Origin: WJMT01 sp964445575
GTDB lineage: Bacteria > Acidobacteriota > Aminicenantia > Aminicenantales > Aminicenantaceae
Assembly: GCA_964445575.1 (NCBI GenBank)
Contig: CAYULB010000048.1
Coordinates: 1 to 16,267, forward strand
Reading direction: 5' to 3'
Length of the DNA: 16,267 bases
How positions within the stretch are numbered: the first letter of the stretch is position 1; every line of letters begins with the position of its first letter. The position numbers and the translations under genes are program-made. The notes below the pieces were generated by a model that had not been told where the DNA came from, made no database searches, and saw only the letters and a list, made by a program, of their open reading frames with translations. Shown piece by piece: positions 7,200-15,269 of the stretch.

Positions 7200-7248
7200 T
7201 CAAAATATTATATATAATAGAAAGAAAAGCAGGGAGAATTTTGAATTC

Positions 7249-8265
7249 ATGGGCTTTGAGCTGAAAAAAACAATAAACGACCAGCAGATGAGGTTTTATC
7301 TAAAATCCTGCAAGCACTACCGTTTTCCTTTTTTTGACCCCCGAAACTGCTACCGGAAAATAGGTCTTTTTGATAAGCTGGAGGAAGCACTCAATGAAAT
7401 CGGCGAGAGAATGCAGCAGGAGTTCGGGGATGACTTTATCTCCATCAACCTGAGAGGAAGCTGGCTCAGAGGGATTCCTGTGGAGGGGGATGATGTGGAT
7501 GCTCTGTTCATTGTCAGTGACCTCACCAGAGCTCAAAAGCAGAGGATCCTTGATTTTTCCAGAGAGGCTTTGGTCAACAAAGACCCTCTTTTCAGGATGT
7601 GCGAAGGGAAAATTGAAGCCGGACTCAAAGTGGAGCCCATTACCTTTTTAGACCTCAAAAAGATTCCCGAGATAATGAATAAATACATGTACGGGCTGGA
7701 AACATTTGTAAAAAAATATAAGGAAAAACAAAGAGACACCTATCAGGACCATTATTTTGGTTCAAGAATCACAGAAAAAAAGGCTGAGTTTTTAAAAAGC
7801 GGGATACTGATTCCCTATGTAGGCTGGATATACGGCCAGGACCGAAAAAAAGAAGTTTTTAAAGAAATAGGCAAGTACCTGCCCATACCCACCAGAAAGA
7901 TATCCATTTATTCAGAATTTGAAATCGAAGAAACAAAAGAAACACTCCGCCAGACCTTTATTGCAAGAAATCTGATATATCCCTCTCTGGAGGTAAAAAA
8001 AGGGATTCGGCTTTCAGAACAAAATGTCTATGAGTATAAAAAGCAGGCTATGGAGCTCTACAAAAACCTGAGGCCCATGGAAGATGCCTTTGCTCGGGCC
8101 GTGGTCAACTACCTGTATACCATAAAAATCGAAGATAAACTGTTGGGAGAAAGGCTGACTCCGGACCGGATAAAAAAGTTTGCTCCTACCCATGACCAGC
8201 TGGTATATGATATAATTGAAAAGGCTTTTTTAAGAAAAGCATCAAGCTTCCCTCCCGAGGTTTAA
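7249..8265 (+). CDS. Nucleotidyltransferase-fold protein of unknown specificity
   Basis: I do not recognise this 338-aa protein as a named family. It carries a clear polymerase-beta-type nucleotidyltransferase signature: NLRGSWLRG (67-75) followed by GDDVDALF (80-87), that is G70-S71, ten residues, then D82-x-D84 as the metal-binding pair. The third carboxylate is probably E129 in LKVEPITF, where most members have aspartate. The motif wording resembles class I (archaeal-type) CCA-adding enzymes, but the rest of the protein is not recognisable to me and lacks obvious membrane segments or a signal peptide. The C-terminal two thirds is charged and probably mostly helical. The gene begins 49 nt after tRNA-Arg with a weak GGGAGAA ribosome-binding site at 7232-7238. 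A role in tRNA 3'-end or other RNA nucleotidyl transfer is suggested by position only. Antitoxin-like or nucleotide-second-messenger roles cannot be excluded. Confidence 0.6.
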   Translation: MGFELKKTINDQQMRFYLKSCKHYRFPFFDPRNCYRKIGLFDKLEEALNEIGERMQQEFGDDFISINLRGSWLRGIPVEGDDVDALFIVSDLTRAQKQRILDFSREALVNKDPLFRMCEGKIEAGLKVEPITFLDLKKIPEIMNKYMYGLETFVKKYKEKQRDTYQDHYFGSRITEKKAEFLKSGILIPYVGWIYGQDRKKEVFKEIGKYLPIPTRKISIYSEFEIEETKETLRQTFIARNLIYPSLEVKKGIRLSEQNVYEYKKQAMELYKNLRPMEDAFARAVVNYLYTIKIEDKLLGERLTPDRIKKFAPTHDQLVYDIIEKAFLRKASSFPPEV

Positions 8266-8280
8266 CCGCTGAAGAGAGAA

Positions 8281-8345
8281 ACGTCACCCCTTTAGGTGAT
8301 GGGTAAGGCAGGAAAATCACCCATAGAATCCTCGTGCATGGTGAT
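8281..8345 (+). other. Structured leader with mutually exclusive hairpins upstream of pilB
   Basis: Four related segments can pair in competing ways. TCACC (8284-8288) pairs with GGTGA (8295-8299). GGTGAT (8295-8300) also pairs with ATCACC (8316-8321), and overlapping ATGGGT (8299-8304) with ACCCAT (8319-8324). ATCACC (8316-8321) can instead pair with GGTGAT (8340-8345). No T-run follows, so it is not an intrinsic terminator. It matches no riboswitch class that I recognise. Both promoter candidates for pilB lie downstream, so it would be transcribed only in a read-through RNA from the nucleotidyltransferase gene. Besides these structures, the gap 8266-8507 contains an AT-rich tract and the pilB promoters. 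Confidence 0.3.
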
Positions 8346-8429
8346 TGACTGGAGAGCTGCTTACTGCGAACATATCTAAGACTTTTTGAAAAGAAATGAA
8401 AAAAATTTGGAAAAAAAAGAGAATATATG

Positions 8430-8457
8430 ATGACAAAACCTGTCTGAATAATATAGA
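8430..8457 (+). promoter_or_regulatory. Candidate distal pilB promoter with embedded GACA-N5-TGTC dyad
   Basis: ATGACA (8430-8435) and TATAGA (8452-8457) are spaced 16 bp apart, a plausible sigma-70-type promoter starting near 8464. A dyad GACA-N5-TGTC (8432-8444) overlaps the -35 box and spacer. It has the same 13-bp format as the dyad in the pilA upstream region, so it may be an operator for the same regulator. Confidence 0.35.
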
Positions 8458-8464
8458 AAAGTTG

Positions 8465-8493
8465 TTGACAAAAAATGTTAGATTATTTAATTT
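8465..8493 (+). promoter_or_regulatory. Candidate proximal pilB promoter
   Basis: A perfect TTGACA (8465-8470) is followed after 17 bp by TAATTT (8488-8493), a weak -10. Transcription would start near 8500, only about 8 nt before the pilB ATG, leaving a nearly leaderless mRNA. The TTGACA may instead be a third half-site of the GACA/TGTC operator seen just upstream. Confidence 0.3.
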
Positions 8494-8507
8494 AGAGAGA
8501 AATCACG

Positions 8508-10244
8508 ATGGGATCTAATCTAGGCGAACTGCTGTTAAAGGAAAAACTGCTCAATACAGAACAGTTGAAGTCTGTGGAAGAGTATCAGAGACAGAATGAT
8601 GTGGCTATGGGAAGCGCCATCATAAGCCTGGGCCTGGTTTCAGAAGAGGAGATGGCCCAGGCGCTGAGCCGCCAGTTGGGATATCCTTACATAAACCTGG
8701 ATCAATTTGAAGTGTATCCGGATGTCATCAACCTTATTCCCATAGAGATTGCCCAGAAATACCTGATCATGCCCATACACCGCATCCGTTCTTTTCTGAC
8801 TCTTGCCATGGTCGATCCCACGGACCTGGATGTTATCGAAGACATAAGATTCAGAACAGGACTGAGCATTCAGCCTGTGATTGCCTCTGAATCAGGGATT
8901 GTCAATGCCATTGAAAAATACTATGGTTCCTCTGATTCTTTGAAAGTCAAACAGATCGTCGATGAGATCGAACAGGCCGATGATACCACCGTGAATATCC
9001 TGGAAGAAGAAGAAGAGGATTACGATATAGAGGAGCTGACCAGATCCACAGAAGAAGCTCCCATCATCACTCTGGTCAACACCGTGTTCATTGATTCCAT
9101 AAAAAAAGGTGCCAGCGATATTCATTTTGAGCCCTATGAAAAAGCCTTCCGTGTGAGGTACCGTCTGGACGGGACTCTTTATGAGATGATGAATCTGGCG
9201 ATGAAGTTTAAAAATCCCGTCATCTCAAGGGTAAAGATCCTCTCCAACATGGATATTGCTGAAAAGCGCCTCCCTCAGGACGGCCGGATAAAAATCAGGG
9301 TGAAGCTTGAAAACGGCAACAAGAAAGAAGTGGACATGAGGGTTTCCAGTGTGCCCACTATCTTTGGAGAAAAGATTGTGGTGCGTATCCTGGACAAAGG
9401 AATGCTGAAGCTGGATCTAACCGAACTGGGCTTTGAAAAGCAGCCCCTGGATGTGTTCAAGCAGGCTATAAAGTCGCCCTGGGGCATCATACTGGTTACC
9501 GGACCCACCGGGAGCGGAAAGACAAACACCCTGTATTCAGCTATTTCCAACCTGAATTCTCAAGACACCAACATAATGACCGCAGAGGACCCGGTGGAAT
9601 TTTATCTGGAGGGGATCAACCAGGTCAACATAAATGAAAAAATCGGACTTCGATTTTCAACCATTCTGAGAAACTTTCTCCGGCAGGACCCGGACATCAT
9701 GCTGGTAGGAGAGATGCGTGATTATGACACCGTGGACATTGCTATCAAAGCAGCCCTGACCGGACATCTGGTTTTTTCCACGGTTCACACCAATGATGCG
9801 GCCAGCACCATAACCAGGCTGGTGAACATGAATGTGGAGTCTTTCCTGATTTCTGATTCGGTCCGGCTGATAGTGGCCCAAAGACTGGTGAGAAAACTGT
9901 GCAAAAACTGCCGTGAGGAACACAAACTGAGCCCGGATGCCCTGGAAGATATCGGATTCAGTCCGGAAGAGGCCAAAAAAGTCAAGGTCTTTAAACCCAA
10001 AGGATGCTCCTCCTGCCACAACACAGGTTATAAAGGGAGGACTGCGCTTTTTGAAGTGCTGGAAGTGACCGAAGACATCAAAGAGCTGGTTTTATCCAAA
10101 GCTCAATCCAAAGACATTAAGAAAAAAGGAATAGAACAAGGCATGCTGACACTGAGACAGAGCGGGCTTGAAAAAATCAAGAAAGGAATCACTTCAATAG
10201 AGGAAGTTCTGAGGGTCACAGTAAGAGACAAGGAGGTCAGATAA
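8508..10244 (+). CDS. pilB: Type IV pilus assembly (extension) ATPase PilB
   Basis: The 578-aa GspE/PilB-family ATPase drives pilin polymerisation at the cytoplasmic face of the inner membrane. An N-terminal MshEN/GspE_N domain spans about 1-140. An acidic linker (residues 151-185) is followed by the N2 domain. The ATPase core has Walker A GPTGSGKT (332-339), Asp box TAEDPVEF (358-365), Walker B with RQDPDIMLVGEMRD (392-405) and His box TGHLVFSTVHTNDA. The PilB/GspE zinc site is C465-x2-C468 with C500-x2-C503. In the MshEN domain, which binds c-di-GMP in some PilB and MshE proteins, the first repeat is degenerate (NLGELLLKEKLL, lacking the usual RLG and later glycine), while the second (MGSAIISLGLVSEEE) is better kept. 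The start at 8508 follows a GAGAGA element. The stop TAA shares one base with the pilT ATG. Confidence 0.95.
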   Translation: MGSNLGELLLKEKLLNTEQLKSVEEYQRQNDVAMGSAIISLGLVSEEEMAQALSRQLGYPYINLDQFEVYPDVINLIPIEIAQKYLIMPIHRIRSFLTLAMVDPTDLDVIEDIRFRTGLSIQPVIASESGIVNAIEKYYGSSDSLKVKQIVDEIEQADDTTVNILEEEEEDYDIEELTRSTEEAPIITLVNTVFIDSIKKGASDIHFEPYEKAFRVRYRLDGTLYEMMNLAMKFKNPVISRVKILSNMDIAEKRLPQDGRIKIRVKLENGNKKEVDMRVSSVPTIFGEKIVVRILDKGMLKLDLTELGFEKQPLDVFKQAIKSPWGIILVTGPTGSGKTNTLYSAISNLNSQDTNIMTAEDPVEFYLEGINQVNINEKIGLRFSTILRNFLRQDPDIMLVGEMRDYDTVDIAIKAALTGHLVFSTVHTNDAASTITRLVNMNVESFLISDSVRLIVAQRLVRKLCKNCREEHKLSPDALEDIGFSPEEAKKVKVFKPKGCSSCHNTGYKGRTALFEVLEVTEDIKELVLSKAQSKDIKKKGIEQGMLTLRQSGLEKIKKGITSIEEVLRVTVRDKEVR

Positions 10245-11359
10245 TGGCAGTAACCATTCAAGAACTGTTGAAGCTGGCGGTGGAAAAGGAAGCCACAGAC
10301 CTGCATATAACCACTCATATCCCGCCTCGATTGAGGATTGACGGGCAGCTTGTTTCTCTGGATTATCCTCCTTTGACCCCAGGCGAAACCAAAAGACTTC
10401 TTTACAGCCTTCTCAATGACCGTCAGAAAAAGATGTTTGAAGAGAACATGGAGCTTGATTTTTCATTCGGAATCCAGGAACTGGGACGGTTCCGCGGGAA
10501 TATCTTTATGCAGAAAGGCTCTGTGGCCGGCGCATTCAGAAGATTTCTTCCCAGCATGTGGAGTTTTTCCGAACTGGGACTTCCCCAAAGACTGGCGCAG
10601 CTCTGCCGGCTCCCCAGGGGGCTGGTGATTGTGACCGGTCCTACAGGCTGCGGCAAGTCCACCACTCTGGCCTGCATGATCAACTACATCAACACCCAAC
10701 GGAAAGTCCACATTGTGACCATTGAAGACCCTATTGAATATTTCTTTACTCCCAAACAATCCATAATCAATCAGAGAGAGCTTCTGGTGGACACTCTTTC
10801 GTATCCCAATGCCTTGAGGTCTGTTCTCCGGGAAGACCCGGATGTGGTGCTGGTGGGAGAAATGAGAGACCTGGAAACCGTGGAATCCACGCTCAGAGTG
10901 GCGGAAACAGGCCATTTGACTTTTTCCACCCTTCACACCAATTCTGCTGTGGAGACCATCTCCCGGATCATTGATATCTTTCCATCCCAGTATCAAGCTC
11001 AGGTCCGGATCATGCTGTCCATGACTCTGGAAGCGGTGATCACCCAGGCGCTTCTGCCCCGGGCCAATGGAAAAGGAAGGGTGCTGGCGCTGGAGCTTCT
11101 CATCCCCAATCCGGCCATACGAAACCTGATCAGAGAGAACAAGATCCATCAAATCTATGCCACCATGCAGATGGGGCAGGAGACCTTTGGTATGCAGACC
11201 TTTAACCAGTCCCTGGCTGACTTGTATGTGAAGAAAGCCGTCACTCTGGAGACAGCCATGGGGATCACCTCAAAGCCCCAGGAGCTGACAGAAATCATAC
11301 AGAAAAAAGAGGGATTGAAAGTGACCGGCAAGGGCTTTAAGCCCAAACAAATGAGATAA
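10244..11359 (+). CDS. pilT: Type IV pilus retraction ATPase PilT
   Basis: The 371-aa hexameric ATPase powers pilus disassembly and twitching motility. The N-terminal PAS-like domain (1-100) opens with the family-typical ATDLHIT and PPRLRIDGQL. The core shows Walker A GPTGCGKS (132-139), Asp box TIEDPIEY (159-166), INQREL, Walker B REDPDVVLVGEMRD (196-209) and His box TGHLTFSTLHTN (223-234). The decisive mark is AIRNLIRE (291-298), the C-terminal motif specific to PilT retraction ATPases. There is no zinc tetracysteine, which separates it from PilB. Length is close to the family norm (about 345-370 aa). The ATG overlaps the pilB stop codon by one base (TAATG), so extension and retraction motors are translationally coupled. 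Which of several possible PilT paralogs this is cannot be told here. Confidence 0.95.
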   Translation: MAVTIQELLKLAVEKEATDLHITTHIPPRLRIDGQLVSLDYPPLTPGETKRLLYSLLNDRQKKMFEENMELDFSFGIQELGRFRGNIFMQKGSVAGAFRRFLPSMWSFSELGLPQRLAQLCRLPRGLVIVTGPTGCGKSTTLACMINYINTQRKVHIVTIEDPIEYFFTPKQSIINQRELLVDTLSYPNALRSVLREDPDVVLVGEMRDLETVESTLRVAETGHLTFSTLHTNSAVETISRIIDIFPSQYQAQVRIMLSMTLEAVITQALLPRANGKGRVLALELLIPNPAIRNLIRENKIHQIYATMQMGQETFGMQTFNQSLADLYVKKAVTLETAMGITSKPQELTEIIQKKEGLKVTGKGFKPKQMR

Positions 11360-11374
11360 CACAAAGGGGAAAAC

Positions 11375-12577
11375 ATGCCTTTATACAAATGGAAGGGAAA
11401 AAACCGGTACGGTGACATAGTGCAGGGAGAGCGAAGCTCTCCTTCCGAAAAGGTTTTGCGAAGTGACCTGCAGAGAGAGCAGATCACGCTCACGGAGCTT
11501 AAAAGAGCAGGTGTCCAGATCAAAATACCTTTTTTGGAAACCCGGAAAGTCAAGACCAAGGACCTGGCTGTTTTCTCCAGACAGCTTTCCGTGCTCATTG
11601 ACGCAGAACTTCCCCTGATCCAGAGCCTCAATATTTTATCCAGACAGGCTAAAAACAAATATTTCCAAAGAGTCATCAATGAAGTCAGGGATGATGTGGA
11701 AGCTGGTTCCACCCTGAACCAGGCTATGAAAAAGCACCCGAAAGTCTTTGACAACCTTTACTGCAACATGATTTCCTCCGGCGAACAGAGCGGTTCTCTG
11801 GATGTGATGCTGAGAAGGCTCTCGGATTTTCTGGAGCGGATTGTTAAGATCCGGTCTCAAGTGAGGCAGGCCATGATTTATCCTGCGGCCATTGTCACGT
11901 TTGCCGTACTGGTGGTGATTTTCATGATGTGGCAGGTCATACCGGTCTTTGCCCAGGTATTTACTGAGCTGGGAGCGAGTCTGCCGGGCCTGACTGTGTT
12001 GGTGCTCAACACCAGTAATTTTGTCCAGAACAACATTTTGTGGATTTTTCTGGGGATTGTGGCTCTTATCGTGGGAGTGAGGTTGGCCAAAAGCACCCAA
12101 AGCGGCCAGAAAATTTGGGACAAGATGAAGCTTTCCATGCCGCTTTTCGGGAATCTTTTTGAAAAATACGGGCTTTCCCGGGTGACCCGCACTTTGAGCA
12201 CCCTTTTATCCGGAGGAGTGCCCATGCTGGACAGTTTAAAGATCACTTCAGTCACTGCCGGGAATGTGATCATTGAGGAAGACCTGATGGATGTGCGCAC
12301 CATGGTGGCTGAGGGAAGCAGTCTGAACGACGCCCTAAAAGAAGGGGAAAAATTTCCTTTTATGATGACCCAGATGGTGGGAGTGGGCGAGGCCACCGGA
12401 ACTCTGGATGAGATGCTCACCAAGCTGGCTGATTTTTATGACGAGGAAGTGGATGCCACAGTCAAGGCCCTTCTCTCTGTTATGGAGCCGATTTTGTTGA
12501 TTGGAGTGGGAGGACTGGTGGGAGGCATTGTGATTTCCATGTATCTTCCCATATTCAGCCTGCTGGCACAGATATAA
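11375..12577 (+). CDS. pilC: Type IV pilus inner-membrane platform protein PilC
   Basis: The 400-aa GspF/PilC-family polytopic membrane protein is the platform on which PilB and PilT act. It has two tandem T2SSF domains, about 66-190 and 268-390. The internal duplication is visible as SGEQSGSLDVML (135-146) against VGEATGTLDEML (337-348). Three membrane segments are predicted by eye at about 168-195, 218-238 and 370-395, as usual for the family. The N-terminal MPLYKWKGKNRYGDIVQGE segment is typical. The gene starts 15 nt after pilT behind a GGGGAAA ribosome-binding site. Length matches the usual ~400 aa, and nothing appears truncated. Confidence 0.95.
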   Translation: MPLYKWKGKNRYGDIVQGERSSPSEKVLRSDLQREQITLTELKRAGVQIKIPFLETRKVKTKDLAVFSRQLSVLIDAELPLIQSLNILSRQAKNKYFQRVINEVRDDVEAGSTLNQAMKKHPKVFDNLYCNMISSGEQSGSLDVMLRRLSDFLERIVKIRSQVRQAMIYPAAIVTFAVLVVIFMMWQVIPVFAQVFTELGASLPGLTVLVLNTSNFVQNNILWIFLGIVALIVGVRLAKSTQSGQKIWDKMKLSMPLFGNLFEKYGLSRVTRTLSTLLSGGVPMLDSLKITSVTAGNVIIEEDLMDVRTMVAEGSSLNDALKEGEKFPFMMTQMVGVGEATGTLDEMLTKLADFYDEEVDATVKALLSVMEPILLIGVGGLVGGIVISMYLPIFSLLAQI

Positions 12578-12598
12578 TCTGCCTGACAACCAGAAATC

Positions 12599-13876
12599 AT
12601 GAAAGTCAAAAGAAAGCACATCCTCTGGTTCATCATTTTCCGCCTGATCATCCTCACCTCTTTACTGGTCACAGCCGTGGGCATCCAGTTTGCGGCCCCT
12701 GAGTACATCCACCTCACCGCCCTTTATTATCTCATAATCGTCGCGTACGGGCTTTCAATTTTGTATCTGATCCTTTACTTCTGGAACCGGTATCTTTCCT
12801 TTCAAGCCTATCTTCAGATCTTTTTTGACCTTCTGCTCATCACCTTTCTGGTCTACATTTCAGGGGGGCTGAGAGGTTCTTTTTACTTTCTCTATATATT
12901 TGCCATCATTGCTGCCTCTGTTGTGCTCTCAAGCCGGGATGCCTACATCACAGCGGCTTTGTCCTGCATATTTTTTGGGGTTCTGGTGGACGGGATGTAT
13001 TTTGGGTTTATCCCCTATTTCCAATCCGGAGAGCGGATGGATGTTTCTCTTGCTTTTGTATTGAGCAATATCTTGTTTGCCTGGGGTGTTTTTTTTCTGG
13101 TGGCTTTATTAATCAACTACTTGATGGGAAGCCTGAGGAAAACAAGGTCAGAGCTGGAATCCGCGCAGAAAGAGCTGGAAGTTAAAAAAAACCTGGCTTT
13201 AGCCGGGGAGGTCTCAGCTCAGTTAGCCCATGAGATAAGAAATCCCCTGGCTGCCATTTCAGGCTCAGTCCAGGTGCTCAGAGACACCTTAAAGATTTCA
13301 GAGCAAGAGCGGAAGCTCATGAATGTGGTGGTGGAGGAGTCCAGCCGGATGTCCCACTCCATTGAGCAGTTTCTGAACCTGGCTTCTTCCAAAAAGAAAA
13401 CATTCACTGAGTTTAATCTCTCAGATGCTGTCAAAGAGACCCTGACCCTGCTTAAAAGAGGGGGGGATCTGGATGTCAATATCAAAATAAAAGGCAATTT
13501 CAGCTCAAAAAAAGTGCCTTTTTACGGGAGCAAAGAGCAGCTCAAGCAGATTTCCTGGAATCTGATCAAAAACGCAGCCCGGGCCATGCCTCAAGGAGGC
13601 GAACTGGTGATGGACATCCATCAGCCTAATAAGAAAGAAGTGGAGATGCTTTTTTCAGACACCGGCTCAGGCATGAAAAAAGAGCAGCTTGAGAAGTTAT
13701 TCGAGCCTTTTCACTCTACTTTTAAAGACGGGCTGGGAATCGGCATGACCGTGGTCCACCGGATGGTGGAGGAAATGGGAGGACGGATTCAAGTGGACTC
13801 CAAGCTCAACAAAGGAACCACGGTCAAAGTCATCCTTCCCAAAATGAAGCCTCCGCCTCAAATCAAAAAGGATTAA
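12599..13876 (+). CDS. pilS: Sensor histidine kinase PilS of the PilSR two-component system
   Basis: The 425-aa membrane kinase is the probable partner of the PilR encoded 11 nt downstream. The N-terminal half (about 8-175) is hydrophobic, with roughly six membrane segments and very short loops, as in PilS. A coiled stretch (about 180-197) joins directly to the HisKA domain, whose phosphoacceptor is H211 in AQLAHEIRNPLAAI. The catalytic domain shows the N box NLIKNAARAMPQGG (321-334), G1 DTGSGM (354-359), F box LFEPFHSTF (367-375) and G2 DGLGIGMTVV (377-386). Pseudomonas PilS is longer and has a PAS domain between membrane and HisKA. No such domain fits here, so membrane sensing must couple straight to the kinase. 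The ribosome-binding site is weak. In P. aeruginosa PilS senses pilin in the membrane; whether this holds here is inference. Confidence 0.9.
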   Translation: MKVKRKHILWFIIFRLIILTSLLVTAVGIQFAAPEYIHLTALYYLIIVAYGLSILYLILYFWNRYLSFQAYLQIFFDLLLITFLVYISGGLRGSFYFLYIFAIIAASVVLSSRDAYITAALSCIFFGVLVDGMYFGFIPYFQSGERMDVSLAFVLSNILFAWGVFFLVALLINYLMGSLRKTRSELESAQKELEVKKNLALAGEVSAQLAHEIRNPLAAISGSVQVLRDTLKISEQERKLMNVVVEESSRMSHSIEQFLNLASSKKKTFTEFNLSDAVKETLTLLKRGGDLDVNIKIKGNFSSKKVPFYGSKEQLKQISWNLIKNAARAMPQGGELVMDIHQPNKKEVEMLFSDTGSGMKKEQLEKLFEPFHSTFKDGLGIGMTVVHRMVEEMGGRIQVDSKLNKGTTVKVILPKMKPPPQIKKD

Positions 13877-13887
13877 AGGACAGGAAC

Positions 13888-15255
13888 ATGGATAAAATAC
13901 TGATTATCGATGATGAAAAAAGCATACTGGACCTTTTGAATGTGGTTTTTGAAAAGGAGGGCTATGCCGTGAAAAATGCGCTTTCTGCAGAAAAAGCCCT
14001 TAAACTGATCGATGAAAACGACATCGACCTGATTTTAACGGATGTAAAGCTCCCTCAGAAAAGCGGCATGGATATTTTGAAGTATGTCAAAAAAAACAAG
14101 CCGGATATCCCGGTGGTGATGATCACAGCCTACGGCACCATCAAACAGGCTGTGGAAGCGTTTAAAGCCGGAGCCGTGGATTATGTGCTCAAACCCTTTG
14201 ATGTGGATGAGCTTAAAATCATAGTGCAAAAGGGATTAAAAGAACGGCGGCTTAAAGAAGAAAATGTGCTGCTTAAAAAAGAGCTCAAAGAGAGGTACAG
14301 CTTTAAAAACATGATCGGTCACAGCAAACCCATGCAGGAAATTTTTTCTCTGATTGAGAAAATATCCGGCACTGACTCCACCGTGCTCATAACCGGCGAG
14401 AGCGGCACAGGCAAAGAAATGGCAGCCAGGGCTGTGCATTTCCATGGAAAAAGAAAAGACAAGCCCTTTGTGACGGTCAACTGCGGCGCGCTTCCTGATA
14501 ATCTTTTAGAGAGCGAGCTTTTCGGACATGTCAAGGGCGCTTTTACAGGAGCTGTGGCTCATAAAAAAGGCATGTTTCAGGTGGCAGACAAAGGAACCCT
14601 TTTTCTGGATGAAATCGGGGAGATGTCTCCCCCGACTCAAGTCAAAGTTTTGCGCGCCATTCAGGAAAAAACAATCCGCCGGGTGGGAGGCACTGAGGAA
14701 ATTCCAGTGGATGTGCGGATCATCTCAGCCACCAATCAGGACTTAAAGAAAAAGCTCAAGCAGGGCACTTTTAGAGAAGACCTATTCTACCGCTTGAATG
14801 TGCTTACCTTGAACATGCCTCCTCTCAGGGACCGGAGAGAAGACATTCCCCCTCTGATGAATCATTTTCTGAAAAAGCACTGCGAGAAAATGGGCATTCC
14901 CTTAAAAAGAGTGGCTCCGGAAGTGGTCAGTGTTTTTGAAAATTATTCCTGGCCCGGCAATATAAGAGAAGTGGAAAATATCATAGAAAGAATCGTGGCA
15001 GTGGAAGAAAGAGAGACCATCACCAGAAACAGCCTCCCTGAAGACCTGCTGCGGCCTCAGGAGACAGCCTTTGAAGAGATGAAGCTGGGCCCTGGTTTTG
15101 AATTAAACCGGATCCTGGATGATTTGACTGAAAAATATCTCAAAAAAGCCTTGAATCAGACCAACGGCAGCATGAAAAAAGCCTGCTCCCTTCTGGGGGT
15201 CAACTACCGGTCCCTCCGGTATTTGATCGACAAACATGGAATCAAAGAAAAATAA
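13888..15255 (+). CDS. pilR: Sigma-54-dependent response regulator PilR
   Basis: The 455-aa NtrC-family activator has three domains. The receiver (1-118) has acidic pocket D9/D10, phosphoacceptor D52 (LTDVKLP), T80 and K102. The AAA+ domain (about 141-368) has Walker A GESGTGKE (170-177), the sigma-54-contacting GAFTGA loop (217-222), Walker B GTLFLDEIGEM (236-246), and WPGNIREVEN. The C-terminal Fis-type helix-turn-helix (about 416-450) has the recognition segment LLGVNYRSLRYLIDKH. All key residues for phosphorylation, ATP hydrolysis and sigma-54 contact are present, so it should be an active activator. The likely target is immediately downstream: pilA has a near-consensus sigma-54 promoter with upstream dyads. 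It starts 11 nt after pilS with an AGGACAGGA ribosome-binding site. Confidence 0.93.
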   Translation: MDKILIIDDEKSILDLLNVVFEKEGYAVKNALSAEKALKLIDENDIDLILTDVKLPQKSGMDILKYVKKNKPDIPVVMITAYGTIKQAVEAFKAGAVDYVLKPFDVDELKIIVQKGLKERRLKEENVLLKKELKERYSFKNMIGHSKPMQEIFSLIEKISGTDSTVLITGESGTGKEMAARAVHFHGKRKDKPFVTVNCGALPDNLLESELFGHVKGAFTGAVAHKKGMFQVADKGTLFLDEIGEMSPPTQVKVLRAIQEKTIRRVGGTEEIPVDVRIISATNQDLKKKLKQGTFREDLFYRLNVLTLNMPPLRDRREDIPPLMNHFLKKHCEKMGIPLKRVAPEVVSVFENYSWPGNIREVENIIERIVAVEERETITRNSLPEDLLRPQETAFEEMKLGPGFELNRILDDLTEKYLKKALNQTNGSMKKACSLLGVNYRSLRYLIDKHGIKEK

Positions 15256-15269
15256 ATACATTTCTCCTT

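Noticed and set aside
7213..7218. TATAAT as a promoter for the nucleotidyltransferase gene
   Set aside because: The -35 position falls in the GC-rich 3' end of tRNA-Arg with no TTGACA-like hexamer. AT-rich DNA gives such matches by chance.
8217..8242. Short GCTTTT/AAAAGC dyad at the end of the nucleotidyltransferase gene as a terminator
   Set aside because: It is within the coding sequence, A/T-rich and not followed by a T run.
8281..8370. c-di-GMP (GEMM) or glycine riboswitch upstream of pilB
   Set aside because: A CTGGAGAGC string looks glycine-riboswitch-like and the gene context suits c-di-GMP, but the conserved cores of neither class are present.
8299..8379. 26-codon open frame upstream of pilB
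   Set aside because: Its start sits inside a hairpin, there is no properly spaced Shine-Dalgarno sequence, and no family is recognisable. It is kept only as a remark on the leader.
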